From Pseudomonadota bacterium (GTDB taxonomy: Bacteria; Pseudomonadota; Alphaproteobacteria; Caulobacterales; Caulobacteraceae): a stretch of DNA of 34,821 nucleotides. A program made the translations under genes and the position numbers. Each line of letters begins with the position of its first letter. Position 1 is the stretch's first letter. The notes under the pieces were generated by a model. It did no database searches. It saw only the letters and a program-made list of their open reading frames with translations, and was not told where the DNA came from. The DNA lies in NCBI GenBank assembly GCA_019348195.1, contig JAHWJX010000021.1, positions 1-34,821 of the forward strand, read 5' to 3'. This document shows, piece after piece, positions 1-7,223 of this stretch.

Positions 1-1
1 C

Positions 2-106
2 CACCCGGCGCGCGAACCGGACGCCGCCCTCTTCGCCGCCCTCGGCCTGCGCCCGATGGCCGAGCCGGCCCCGCCGGTCCCGCCGGTCCCGCCGGCCCGC
101 GCCTGA
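2..106 (+). CDS. C-terminal end of an unidentified protein (5' end outside window)
   Basis: An open frame enters from the left edge and stops at TGA 104-106. The 34 visible residues begin HPAREPDAALFAALGLRPM and end in a Pro/Val/Ala-rich tail. Codon third positions are mostly G or C, as in the neighbouring genes. The tail is built from an imperfect 9-bp tandem repeat (71-97). I do not recognise the family from so short a piece. It ends 97 bp before the start of the vWA lipoprotein gene on the same strand, and no obvious terminator lies between them. Confidence 0.55.
   Translation, partial: HPAREPDAALFAALGLRPMAEPAPPVPPVPPARA
71..97 (+). repeat. Three imperfect tandem copies of a 9-bp unit
   Basis: The unit ccgccggtc occurs twice in a row and is followed by ccgccggcc. 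It encodes PPV-PPV-PPA at the C-terminus of the partial upstream protein. It is probably a slippage-prone low-complexity tail. Confidence 0.7.
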
Positions 107-137
107 CAAGGTGACGAAAACTTAATCCAAGCGGCGG

Positions 138-188
138 GATCACATGTTTGTGATCGGGAGTTCCCGCTGTGATCACGAGTTCGTGATC
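138..188. promoter_or_regulatory. Two identical-arm dyads (GATCAC-N6-GTGATC) upstream of the vWA lipoprotein gene
   Basis: A perfect inverted repeat GATCAC-N6-GTGATC lies at 138-155 and a second copy at 171-188. The second copy extends to GATCACGA-GT-TCGTGATC. Their centres are 33 bp apart, about three helical turns, so two bound dimers would sit on one face of the DNA. A third dyad, CGGGA-GT-TCCCG (155-166), lies between them. The block ends 15 bp before the ATG at 204 and just touches the ribosome-binding site. The layout suggests a repressor operator pair. The regulator is not identifiable, and the half-sites are inverted relative to the CRP consensus. Confidence 0.55.
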
Positions 189-203
189 ATAGGGAGCGGA
201 TCC

Positions 204-1832
204 ATGAAGGGTCGAAGCGTCTGGCTGGCTGTCGCGCTGACGGCTTTGACGGCGGGCTGTGGGCGATCAGGCGGCGGGGCGGACTACGCCGAAACGGCCA
301 CGACGGAGGCTGCGGCGGGGGAGATGGCACCCGCCTATCCGGCCTACCCGCCCTATCCGGTGGACCCGGCCGTCCGCGCGGGCGAGCCCGCCCGCTATCC
401 CGACGCAAAGCCCAATCCGGTCAAGCGCACGGCCGAGCAGCCGGTCTCCACCTTCGCCATCGACGTGGACACGGCCTCCTACGCGGTGGTGCGCCGCTTC
501 CTAGCCTCCGGCGCCAAGCCGCCCGTCGACGCGGTGCGGGTGGAGGAGTTGATCAACTACTTCCCCTACGACTATCCGCGCCCGGCCCGCGAGGAGGTGT
601 TCAAGCCCTTCGTGGCCGTGGCTCCCTCGCCCTGGGCTCCGGGCAAGCGGCTGATGCATGTGGCGCTCACCGGCTACGACATCCCCCGGGCGGAGCGGCC
701 GCCGCTGAATCTGGTGTTCTTGGTCGACGTCTCCGGATCGATGGAGGGCCAGGATCGGCTGCCCTTGGCCAAGAAGGCTCTGGGCGTGCTCGTGGACCAG
801 CTGCGTCCGCAGGACCGGGTGGCCATGGTGGTCTATGCGGGCCAGTCCGGGGAGGTGCTGGAGCCCACCTCCGGACGCAACAAGGCCAAGATCATGCGGG
901 CGATCCGCGAACTGGGCGCGGGCGGTTCCACGGCCGGCGCGGAGGGGCTGGAGCACGCCTATCAATTGGCGCGGGAGAACTTCGACGAGGATGCCGTCAA
1001 TCGCGTGATCCTGATGACCGACGGCGACTTCAACGTGGGCGTCACCTCCGAAGACCAGCTGGAGGACATGGTCGCCGACCAGCGGCAGACGGGGATCTAT
1101 CTGTCCGTCTACGGCTTCGGTCAGGACAACTACCAGGATCGCCGCATGCAGGCGATCAGCCAGGCGGGCAACGGCACGGCCGGCTACATCGACACCCTGG
1201 ACGAGGCCCGGAAGGTGTTTCGCGACGACTTCTCCAGCTCCGTCTTCCCAATCGCCGACGACGTGAAGATCCAGGTCGAGTTCAACCCGGCCGAGGTCGC
1301 CGAATGGCGGCTGCTGGGCTATGAGACCCGGCTCTTGGCGCGCCAAGACTTCAACAACGACCGGGTGGACGCGGGGGAGGTCGGAGCCGGCGCAACGGTC
1401 ACGGCCGTGTATGAGGTCACCCCTCCGGGCGGGCCGGTCGCGGTGGACCCGCTTCGTTACGGTGGCGAGCCCGGGGCCGAGCCGGAGGCCCGCCGGGCGG
1501 GCGGGGATGAGATCGCCTTGGTCCGCTATCGCTTCAAACGGCCGGGCGGGACGCAGACGGCGCTGCGCGAACGCCCGGTCACCGAGCAGGACGCCTATCC
1601 CACCTTGGACGCGGCGCCGGAGTCCACCCGGTGGGCGGTGGCGGTGGCCGGCTACGGCCAGCGGCTTCGCAACGACCCCAACCTCGGGTCCGGCTTCGGG
1701 TGGAACCGCCTGGAGCGACTGGCCCAAGGCGCGCGGGGTGAGGACCCTTGGGGGCTCCGCGCCGAGTTCCTGCGGCTGGTGCGCGCGGCCCGGGAGGCCG
1801 AGCCGGCGCGGCGAACCGGTGAGACCGCCTAG
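204..1832 (+). CDS. vWA-domain lipoprotein, YfbK-like (vWF_A / DUF3520 family)
   Basis: The protein has 542 residues. I chose the ATG at 204 because it follows a good ribosome-binding site (agggagcgga, 191-200) and begins a clean lipoprotein signal: MKGRSVW, a hydrophobic stretch, then lipobox LTAGC with Cys19. The longer frame from 144 would start inside the dyad block. After a Pro/Tyr/Ala-rich linker (about 40-75) comes the conserved N-terminal block (STFAIDVDTASY, about 82-93). The von Willebrand A domain follows, with the MIDAS motif DVSGS at 175-179 (Asp175, Ser177, Ser179). The C-terminal part matches the DUF3520 region of this family. The protein should be anchored in the outer membrane facing the periplasm, probably binding a divalent metal and a protein ligand. 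Its partner is unknown. The stop codon overlaps the convergent HPr stop at a shared CTAG. Confidence 0.85.
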   Translation: MKGRSVWLAVALTALTAGCGRSGGGADYAETATTEAAAGEMAPAYPAYPPYPVDPAVRAGEPARYPDAKPNPVKRTAEQPVSTFAIDVDTASYAVVRRFLASGAKPPVDAVRVEELINYFPYDYPRPAREEVFKPFVAVAPSPWAPGKRLMHVALTGYDIPRAERPPLNLVFLVDVSGSMEGQDRLPLAKKALGVLVDQLRPQDRVAMVVYAGQSGEVLEPTSGRNKAKIMRAIRELGAGGSTAGAEGLEHAYQLARENFDEDAVNRVILMTDGDFNVGVTSEDQLEDMVADQRQTGIYLSVYGFGQDNYQDRRMQAISQAGNGTAGYIDTLDEARKVFRDDFSSSVFPIADDVKIQVEFNPAEVAEWRLLGYETRLLARQDFNNDRVDAGEVGAGATVTAVYEVTPPGGPVAVDPLRYGGEPGAEPEARRAGGDEIALVRYRFKRPGGTQTALRERPVTEQDAYPTLDAAPESTRWAVAVAGYGQRLRNDPNLGSGFGWNRLERLAQGARGEDPWGLRAEFLRLVRAAREAEPARRTGETA

Positions 1833-2104
1833 CTTTCCTCGTCGAAGCGGGCGCTGACTAAGGCGACAAGGGCGTCGGCGGCGGCTTCCGCTTCCGCGCC
1901 CTCAGCCTCGATGTCCAGCGCGCAGCCGGGGCCGGCGGCCAGCATCATCAGCCCCATGATCGACTGGGCGTCCACGGTCTGGCCGTCCTTGGAGACGCGG
2001 ACCTCCGCGTCGAACTGCGCGGCCAGCTTGACGAACTTGGCTGAGGCGCGCGCGTGCAGGCCGCGGGTGTTGCACACGCCCACCGTTCGACGGACGGTGC
2101 TCAA
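1829..2104 (-). CDS. HPr phosphocarrier protein (PTS/PTS-Ntr type)
   Basis: A 91-residue HPr. His17 in the GLHARASAKF motif is the site phosphorylated by EI, and Ser48 in AQSIMGLM is the site phosphorylated by HprK. I chose the TTG start at 2104 because it overlaps the stop of the upstream EIIA gene (TTGA), giving MSTVRRTVG, the expected HPr N-terminus; the frame continues upstream without another sensible start. It is the last gene of the chvI-chvG-hprK-EIIA-HPr series. In alphaproteobacteria this incomplete PTS is regulatory rather than a sugar transporter. Its stop overlaps the vWA stop on the opposite strand. Confidence 0.9.
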   Translation of the reverse strand: MSTVRRTVGVCNTRGLHARASAKFVKLAAQFDAEVRVSKDGQTVDAQSIMGLMMLAAGPGCALDIEAEGAEAEAAADALVALVSARFDEES

Positions 2105-2505
2105 GCGCCGCCCGCCATGAGGTAGCTGGCGACGGAGATGTACTTGCGCCCGGCGTCTTGGGCGGCCTGGACGCAGACCTCCATGGGCTCGCGCGCGCGC
2201 ACGCTGGCGAGCTTGATCAGCATGGGAAGGTTCAGACCGGCGATGACCTCGCCGTGGGTTTCCCGCATCACCGATATGGCCAGATTGGAGGGCGTGCCGC
2301 CGAACATGTCGGTCAGCAAGATCACGCCGCGGCCGCTGTCGACGCGCCTGCAGGCCTCCACGATGTCGCGGCGGCGCTGCTCCATGTCGTCGTCCGCCTG
2401 GATGCTGACGGCCTCCACCGCCGTCTGCGGCCCGACCACATGCTCCATGGCCAGCACGAACTCGTCCGCCAGCCGCCCGTGGGTGACGATCACCAAACCG
2501 ATCAT
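2101..2505 (-). CDS. PTS EIIA component, mannose family (EIIA-Man/ManX-like)
   Basis: A 134-residue single-domain EIIA-Man protein. It starts MIGLVIVTHG, with the phosphorylatable His9, and carries the conserved LLTDMFGGTPSN segment near residue 65. No EIIB, EIIC or EIID genes are present, so it is probably the terminal phosphoryl acceptor of a regulatory phosphorelay with HPr (4-nt overlap) and HprK. It lies 88 bp downstream of hprK. Linkage to ChvG/ChvI is a recurring arrangement in this class, but the physiological output is not visible in the sequence. Confidence 0.9.
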   Translation of the reverse strand: MIGLVIVTHGRLADEFVLAMEHVVGPQTAVEAVSIQADDDMEQRRRDIVEACRRVDSGRGVILLTDMFGGTPSNLAISVMRETHGEVIAGLNLPMLIKLASVRAREPMEVCVQAAQDAGRKYISVASYLMAGGA

Positions 2506-2593
2506 GCGAGGTGAAATGCTCCCCGCCCCGACGCATGGGGCGCCGGCGGCGAATTGACGGGCGATGAGTGCGCGGCCCGGTCGCGGAGCGCCG

Positions 2594-3070
2594 CTATACG
2601 CCGCTCGCGCCCGGAGTCAAAAAATCGGCGTCGCCTGGCCGACTTTCAAGGGCGCGAGCGAGGGCGAGTTCGACCTTAGCGGGAGCGGAGGCCTCCAAGG
2701 GCCGCAGCACCGTGCGCTCCACAGCCACCCCGGCCAGGGTCTGTCGGGCGCGATCGGGGATGCGGTCCAGCTCGATGTCGGAACCCACACAGTGGACCAC
2801 CAGAGCCACCCGGGTCAGCTCGCGCCACCCAACCGCCAGCACATCCACCCCGCGGACCTCGACGAGGCGGGCGAGCGTAGGCGGCGCCTTGGCGTAGAGC
2901 CGGCCCGAGGACGCCCACAGCTGCACGCGGTCGTCGGCCACCAGCGACCACCCGCCCTCGATCAGCCGCAGCATCAGATCGCTTTTGCCCACTTCTGACC
3001 GGCCGGTGAGCAGAACGCCGGCCCATCCCGCCGATGTGCGCCGGGCCACGCAGCCGGCGTGTTCGATCAC
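2594..3070 (-). CDS. hprK: Short-form HPr kinase/phosphorylase
   Basis: A 158-residue protein with only the catalytic half of HprK, as is normal in alphaproteobacteria; firmicute HprK is about 310 residues. The P-loop is GRSEVGKS (residues 23-30), a variant of the usual G-x-SG-x-GKS with Glu where Gly is common. A VADDRVQL segment near residue 44 fits the conserved strand after the P-loop. It should phosphorylate and dephosphorylate Ser48 of the HPr encoded two genes downstream. The ATG at 3070 overlaps the chvG stop by 4 nt, so it is probably translated by coupling. Confidence 0.88.
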   Translation of the reverse strand: MIEHAGCVARRTSAGWAGVLLTGRSEVGKSDLMLRLIEGGWSLVADDRVQLWASSGRLYAKAPPTLARLVEVRGVDVLAVGWRELTRVALVVHCVGSDIELDRIPDRARQTLAGVAVERTVLRPLEASAPAKVELALARALESRPGDADFLTPGASGV

Positions 3071-4551
3071 GGACGTGCGCCCGCTTCGGGCAGGGCCATC
3101 TGGAACCGCGCCCCGAGCACCCGGCCCGTCTCGTCCAAACGGTTCTCGGCCCAGATACGCCCGCCGTGGGCGTCGACGATCTGACGCGCGATGGACAGCC
3201 CCAGGCCCGAGTTGCCGCCGAAAGCCGCGCCCTTCGGGCGTGAGGTGTAGAAGCGTTCAAACACGGTTTCGAGATTGTCCACCGGCACCCCCGGCCCGTT
3301 GTCCTCCACGGCGACCACCGCATGCCCGTCCTGCCGCAACAGGCGCACCCGCACGGTCGACTCCGGCGGGCTGAACGAACGCGCGTTGTCGATCAGGTTG
3401 CGCACCACCTGCCCCAGCGGTCCGTCCCGACCGTGCACATAGACGGGCGGATCGGCCTGCCGCTCGTAGCGCACCTCGGTCTCGGACGGCCGGCGCGTCT
3501 CGCCGTAAAAGGCGATCAGCTCGGCCAGGAGCGCGTCCAGGTCCAACGGATGTGGAGCGTCGCGCGACAGCTCCGCGTCAAGCCGCGATGCGTTGGAGAT
3601 GTCGGTGATCAGCCGATCCAGCCGGCCCACGTCCTGTTTGAGGATGCCGAGCAACCGGGCGCGCGGAGCCTCGTCGCGGACCAGCTCCAGCGTTTCCACG
3701 GCGGAGCGAATGGAGGTGAGCGGGTTCCTGATCTCGTGCGCCACGTCGGCCGCAAAGGCCTCGATGGCGTCCATGCGCTGGCTGAGCGCCCCCGTCATAG
3801 CCTGCAAGGCGCGGGTGAGGTCGCCGATCTCGTCGTCCCGCCCGGCGAGGCGCGGTAGCTGGATGGATCGGGCCCTGGACAGGCGCACCAGATCCGCCGC
3901 GTGCGCCAGCTCCACGATCGGCCGTGCGACGAAGCGGGCCAGCAGCACGGAGGATAGCAGGCTGACGGCCACGGCGACCAGAATGAAAGGGATCAGATTG
4001 CGCCGCTGCGCGGCCAGCACCTCGTTGAAATCCCCCGCCTCAATGGTCAGCACGCCGAGCGGCGCCCGCACACGCCGGATCGGGATGGAGACGGAAACCA
4101 CCCGTTCGCCCAGCACCGAGCGCCGCACTTCCGAGATGATCTCGCCCGTCGTTCGCGCGCGCGCCACCTCCGCTTCGAAATCGCGGCGCGCGCGGGCGAT
4201 GTCCTCGGGCGAAGGGCCCGCTTCGGGCCTGGCCGAAACCGCCGGCAGCGGCCGGGCCTCGATGACGTTCGTGACCGTGTTGCTGTCGATCACCACCCGC
4301 CCCCGGGCGTCGGTCAGGCGCGCGCGCTGGTCCTCGAAGATGAAGCTTCGCTGCAGGATCTCCGATGCGGTCAACTGGTCGAAACCCTGGGCGGGGTCTT
4401 CAAAGGTGGCGTAGGCCGCGATCAGTTCGGCCAGGAACCGCCCCTGGATGGTCAGGCTTTCCTTGCGGGCGTCCACCAGCGCCTGGCGCTGCTCGTTCAG
4501 CACCAGGGCGCCGGCGACCAGGATCGCCAGGCTGAGCAGGTTGAGCGCCAC
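3067..4551 (-). CDS. chvG: ChvG sensor histidine kinase
   Basis: A membrane sensor kinase of at least 494 residues. It has TM1 at the start (LLSLAILVAGALVLNE), a periplasmic sensor region to about residue 170, TM2 (IPFILVAVAVSLLSSVLLARF), HAMP, an H-box VAHEIRNPLTS with phospho-acceptor His272, an N-box NLIDNAR, and G-boxes EDNGPGV and GLGLSIA. It pairs with ChvI just upstream (58 nt). ChvG/ChvI controls envelope and acid or osmotic stress responses in alphaproteobacteria. The only ordinary start codon is the GTG at 4551, yet the same frame upstream encodes a basic segment and TRLGRLI that looks like the real family N-terminus, so the true start is uncertain. Confidence 0.9.
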   Translation of the reverse strand: MALNLLSLAILVAGALVLNEQRQALVDARKESLTIQGRFLAELIAAYATFEDPAQGFDQLTASEILQRSFIFEDQRARLTDARGRVVIDSNTVTNVIEARPLPAVSARPEAGPSPEDIARARRDFEAEVARARTTGEIISEVRRSVLGERVVSVSIPIRRVRAPLGVLTIEAGDFNEVLAAQRRNLIPFILVAVAVSLLSSVLLARFVARPIVELAHAADLVRLSRARSIQLPRLAGRDDEIGDLTRALQAMTGALSQRMDAIEAFAADVAHEIRNPLTSIRSAVETLELVRDEAPRARLLGILKQDVGRLDRLITDISNASRLDAELSRDAPHPLDLDALLAELIAFYGETRRPSETEVRYERQADPPVYVHGRDGPLGQVVRNLIDNARSFSPPESTVRVRLLRQDGHAVVAVEDNGPGVPVDNLETVFERFYTSRPKGAAFGGNSGLGLSIARQIVDAHGGRIWAENRLDETGRVLGARFQMALPEAGARP

Positions 4552-4609
4552 GATCAGCCGCCCGAGGCGCGTGCCCAGAAAGGGCAGCGCCCGGGTCCGG
4601 CGCCGGCGC

Positions 4610-5314
4610 TCAGCTTTCTCGGTAGCGATAGCCGACCCCGTACAGCGTCTCGATGGCGTCGAACTCCGGGTCGACCTGCCGGAACTTCTTGCGCATGCGC
4701 TTGATGTGGCTGTCGATCGTGCGATCGTCGACGTAGACCTGGTCGTCGTAGGCGGCGTCCATGAGATTGTCCCGGCTCTTCACGAACCCGGGCCGGGAGG
4801 CCAGCGCCTGCAGCAGCAGGAATTCGGTGACGGTCAACTTGACCTGCTTGCCGTCCCATACCGAGGCGTGGCGCGCCGGATCCAGGGTGAGCTTGCCCCG
4901 CTTGATGGCCTTGGACGGCGTGCCGGCAGGCTGCGCCGCCTCCTCTGCGTCGGCCCCCGCGCGGCGGAGCAGCGCCTTGACGCGCTCCAGCAGCAGTCGC
5001 TGGCTGAAGGGCTTGTGGACGTAGTCGTCCGCGCCCAGGTTGAAGCCCAGGATCTCGTCGATCTCCTCGTCCTTGGAGGTCAGGATGATGACGGGCAGCT
5101 CCGAGGTCTGGCGAAGGCGCCGGAGCACCTCCATGCCGTCCATCCGGGGCATCTTGACGTCGAGGATGGCGAGATCCGGCGGATCGCGCTCCAGCCCAGT
5201 CAGGCCCGCGGCCCCGTCGTGATAGGCGCGCACCTTGTGCCCCTGACTCTCCAAGGCCAGCGACACGGAGGCCACGATGTTTTCGTCGTCGTCGATCAGC
5301 GCGATGTCGGCCAT
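4610..5314 (-). CDS. chvI: ChvI response regulator (OmpR/PhoB family)
   Basis: A 234-residue regulator. The receiver domain (1-120) has acidic pocket D8-D9-D10, phospho-acceptor Asp52 in [11 protein letters not shown], and Lys in the HKPFSQ segment. After a short Ala-rich linker comes a winged-helix DNA-binding domain (about 140-232, with the [14 protein letters not shown] recognition region). It is first in a five-gene run chvI-chvG-hprK-EIIA-HPr. The upstream gap (5315-5451) is shared with a divergent lipoprotein gene, so the promoters are probably back to back. The pairing with ChvG and HprK makes the assignment firm. Confidence 0.93.
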   Translation of the reverse strand: MADIALIDDDENIVASVSLALESQGHKVRAYHDGAAGLTGLERDPPDLAILDVKMPRMDGMEVLRRLRQTSELPVIILTSKDEEIDEILGFNLGADDYVHKPFSQRLLLERVKALLRRAGADAEEAAQPAGTPSKAIKRGKLTLDPARHASVWDGKQVKLTVTEFLLLQALASRPGFVKSRDNLMDAAYDDQVYVDDRTIDSHIKRMRKKFRQVDPEFDAIETLYGVGYRYRES

Positions 5315-5451
5315 GGTGTGCGGGATTTAGGCGAGGGGAGCGGCAGGGGCAAACCGGCGCCCGAACCTGCGCTCCTCCCAGGGCGATGCGGCGGAACCTG
5401 GGCGGTGGCGGCGTGTTGCAGGGCCGCAATCCTCAACACAGGACATTCGGG
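5315..5451. promoter_or_regulatory. Divergent promoter region between chvI and the DUF4142 gene
   Basis: A 137-bp gap between two divergent genes. It must hold promoters for both, but I see no convincing -35/-10 pair or dyad on either strand. The rightward gene has only a weak ribosome-binding site (cattcggg). Confidence 0.4.
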
Positions 5452-6045
5452 ATGAAGCGCCTTCTCCTCCTGGCCGTCGCCGCCGTCTCGCTTTCCGGCT
5501 GCTCCACTCTTAGCCGCATGGCGGGGATGGGCGGGGGGGCCATGGCCGGCCCACCCATGCCCATGGCGGCGGCCAGCCCAGGCATGATGATGCCGACCCA
5601 GGCCAACGCCTACCTCCGCGCCGCGGGCGAGAGCGACATCTACGAAATCACCTCCAGCCAGCTGGCGCTGCAGCGGACCCAGAACCCTGAGATCCGAGCC
5701 TACGCCACCAAACTGATCGACCACCACACGGGCACCACCAACGCCACCCTGGCGGCGGCCAAGGCGGGGCGCGTGCTTCCGCCGCCCGCTGTGCTGGGCC
5801 CGCAGAAGCGCGCCATGATCCAACAGCTCGAGGGCCAGACGGGCGCCGCTTTCGACCAACTCTACATCCGCCAGCAGGTCTCCGCCCACCAGGAGGCCCT
5901 GGCGCTGCACACCAACTACGCCCGGGCCGGCGACGTGGCGTCCCTGCGCGCCTCGGCCGGAGCCGCCGTGCCGATCGTGACGGATCACCTGGCCGAAGCC
6001 GGGGCCATGCAGTCGCGCATGGGTGGCCAGACGGGCGTCATGTAA
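5452..6045 (+). CDS. DUF4142-family lipoprotein
   Basis: A 197-residue protein. I chose the ATG at 5452 because it begins a lipoprotein signal (MKRLLLLAV, lipobox LSGC with Cys17), while the open frame 22 codons upstream has no signal. A Met/Pro/Gly-rich linker (about 20-48) precedes a helical domain typical of DUF4142, with the ITSSQLALQRTQNPEIRAYA segment around 67-86 and a following DHH (about 91-93) that could bind metal; a second helical pair contains QQVSAHQEAL. It is probably a periplasmic or outer-membrane protein of unknown function. It sits divergent from chvI, so ChvI control is plausible but unproven. A terminator follows. Confidence 0.85.
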   Translation: MKRLLLLAVAAVSLSGCSTLSRMAGMGGGAMAGPPMPMAAASPGMMMPTQANAYLRAAGESDIYEITSSQLALQRTQNPEIRAYATKLIDHHTGTTNATLAAAKAGRVLPPPAVLGPQKRAMIQQLEGQTGAAFDQLYIRQQVSAHQEALALHTNYARAGDVASLRASAGAAVPIVTDHLAEAGAMQSRMGGQTGVM

Positions 6046-6071
6046 GCCGATCGCTGAGCGTAAGCGAACAA

Positions 6072-6102
6072 GCCCCGAGCGAGGTTCGGGGCCTGTTGTT
6101 TT
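6072..6102 (+). terminator. Rho-independent terminator after the DUF4142 gene
   Basis: A perfect 7-bp stem GCCCCGA (6072-6078) / TCGGGGC (6086-6092) with a 7-nt loop is followed by a T-rich run (tgttgtttt). It lies 26 bp after the stop codon. It could also weakly serve the convergent L,D-transpeptidase transcript, but the run on that side is poor. Confidence 0.8.
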
Positions 6103-6117
6103 GCAGGGGCGAACCCG

Positions 6118-7212
6118 TCAGATCGGCTTGGATCGCTCCAGAAACACCACCCGGACGCCTGGCTTGACCTGAGCGGCCAGCTCCTCGGCGTCCCAGTTGG
6201 TCAGCCGCACGCACCCGCTCGAGGCGGTCTTGCCGATGAAACGCGGCCCGGGCGTGCCGTGGATGCCGTAGGTGTCCTTGGTGAGATCGATCCAGACCGA
6301 GCCCACAGGATTGTTCGGGCCGGCCGCGACCTTGACCACCTTGTCGGCCGCGCCGGAGTTTATCTTCTTGGGATCGAAGGTGTAGGTCGGCTCCGGCGCG
6401 ACGCCCTTGACGGCCATCTCGCCGCCGGGCGTGGGCAGGACGGAGCTGCCGATCGTGGCCGGATAAAAGGCCAACAGCTTGCGGCCTTCGCCATAGACGC
6501 GCACGGCGCGCTCGGCCTTGTCCACCTCGATCAGGGTCACCGCGCCCGGGAGCTGGTCGGGCGCCAGGGCCGCCACCAGGATCGTTTGGCCGGCGCGCCG
6601 GAAGTCGACGTTCGGGTTCAGCGCCTGCAGCGCCTCTTCCGTCATGTGGAAGCGCTCCGCGAGGAGCTCCAAGGGACTGGTGTAGGCCAGCACCGGCAGC
6701 CTGCCCTGCGCCTCCAAGTCGTCGGGGATGGTCTCAACGAAGGGGCCGCGCAGGTCCTGTTCGGCGATGGTGTACTCGGCCAGAGCGGGGCGATTGTCGA
6801 GCTGGGTGAGCTTGTTGAACACCGCCTCGTCCAGCTGACCGTCCACGGGCAGATCGTTGGCGCGCTCGAAGGCGGCGATCGCCTGCCGGACGTTCTCGCC
6901 CATGGTGCCGTCGATCACGCCCGGGGAGAAGCGCGCACGATCCAGCAGCACCTGGGCCCGGAGAATGGCTGGAGACCGGTCGGTGGTGGAAGCGGCGTCG
7001 GTGGAGAAGCTGGCCGCATCCACGGCGCCCGGATCCATCGGCTGCACCCCGTCGGGTCCGGCGGGAGCCGTCGTGCCGGCGGCGGCGGGTGCGGGAGCCC
7101 CGGCGCTCTGGGCGCCGTCCCGATCGGCCGCGTTCTCCTGGTCGGCGCCGTTGCAGGCGCTCAAGGTCAGGGCCAGGACAAGCGGGCTCACGCTCAGAAC
7201 GGTTCTTTTCAC
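6118..7212 (-). CDS. L,D-transpeptidase lipoprotein with peptidoglycan-binding domain
   Basis: A 364-residue protein starting at GTG 7212. The ribosome-binding site (ataggaag) overlaps the stop codon of the upstream VanY-like gene, and the start yields a lipoprotein signal MKRTVLSVSPLVLALTLSAC. The N-terminal part has a PG_binding_1 fold (ILRAQVLLDRARF...GVIDGTMG). The C-terminal YkuD domain carries the catalytic motif HGTP...SSGCVRLTN with His318 and Cys334; Ser stands where many members have His (SHGC). It should form 3-3 cross-links or attach proteins to peptidoglycan. The residues after the lipid Cys (NGADQEN) resemble those of the neighbouring peptidase lipoprotein. Confidence 0.9.
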   Translation of the reverse strand: MKRTVLSVSPLVLALTLSACNGADQENAADRDGAQSAGAPAPAAAGTTAPAGPDGVQPMDPGAVDAASFSTDAASTTDRSPAILRAQVLLDRARFSPGVIDGTMGENVRQAIAAFERANDLPVDGQLDEAVFNKLTQLDNRPALAEYTIAEQDLRGPFVETIPDDLEAQGRLPVLAYTSPLELLAERFHMTEEALQALNPNVDFRRAGQTILVAALAPDQLPGAVTLIEVDKAERAVRVYGEGRKLLAFYPATIGSSVLPTPGGEMAVKGVAPEPTYTFDPKKINSGAADKVVKVAAGPNNPVGSVWIDLTKDTYGIHGTPGPRFIGKTASSGCVRLTNWDAEELAAQVKPGVRVVFLERSKPI

Positions 7213-7223
7213 AGTCAGGCTTC

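Noticed and set aside
138-188. CRP (cAMP) binding sites before the vWA gene
   Set aside because: The half-sites are GATCAC...GTGATC, inverted relative to the TGTGA-N6-TCACA consensus, so ordinary CRP binding is unlikely.
501-1727. Long open frame antisense to the vWA gene (408 codons)
   Set aside because: It mirrors the codon structure of the sense gene, is His/Gly/Arg-rich, has no ribosome-binding site and shows no domain. It is a high-GC shadow frame, like many others opposite nusA, addA, addB and divL.
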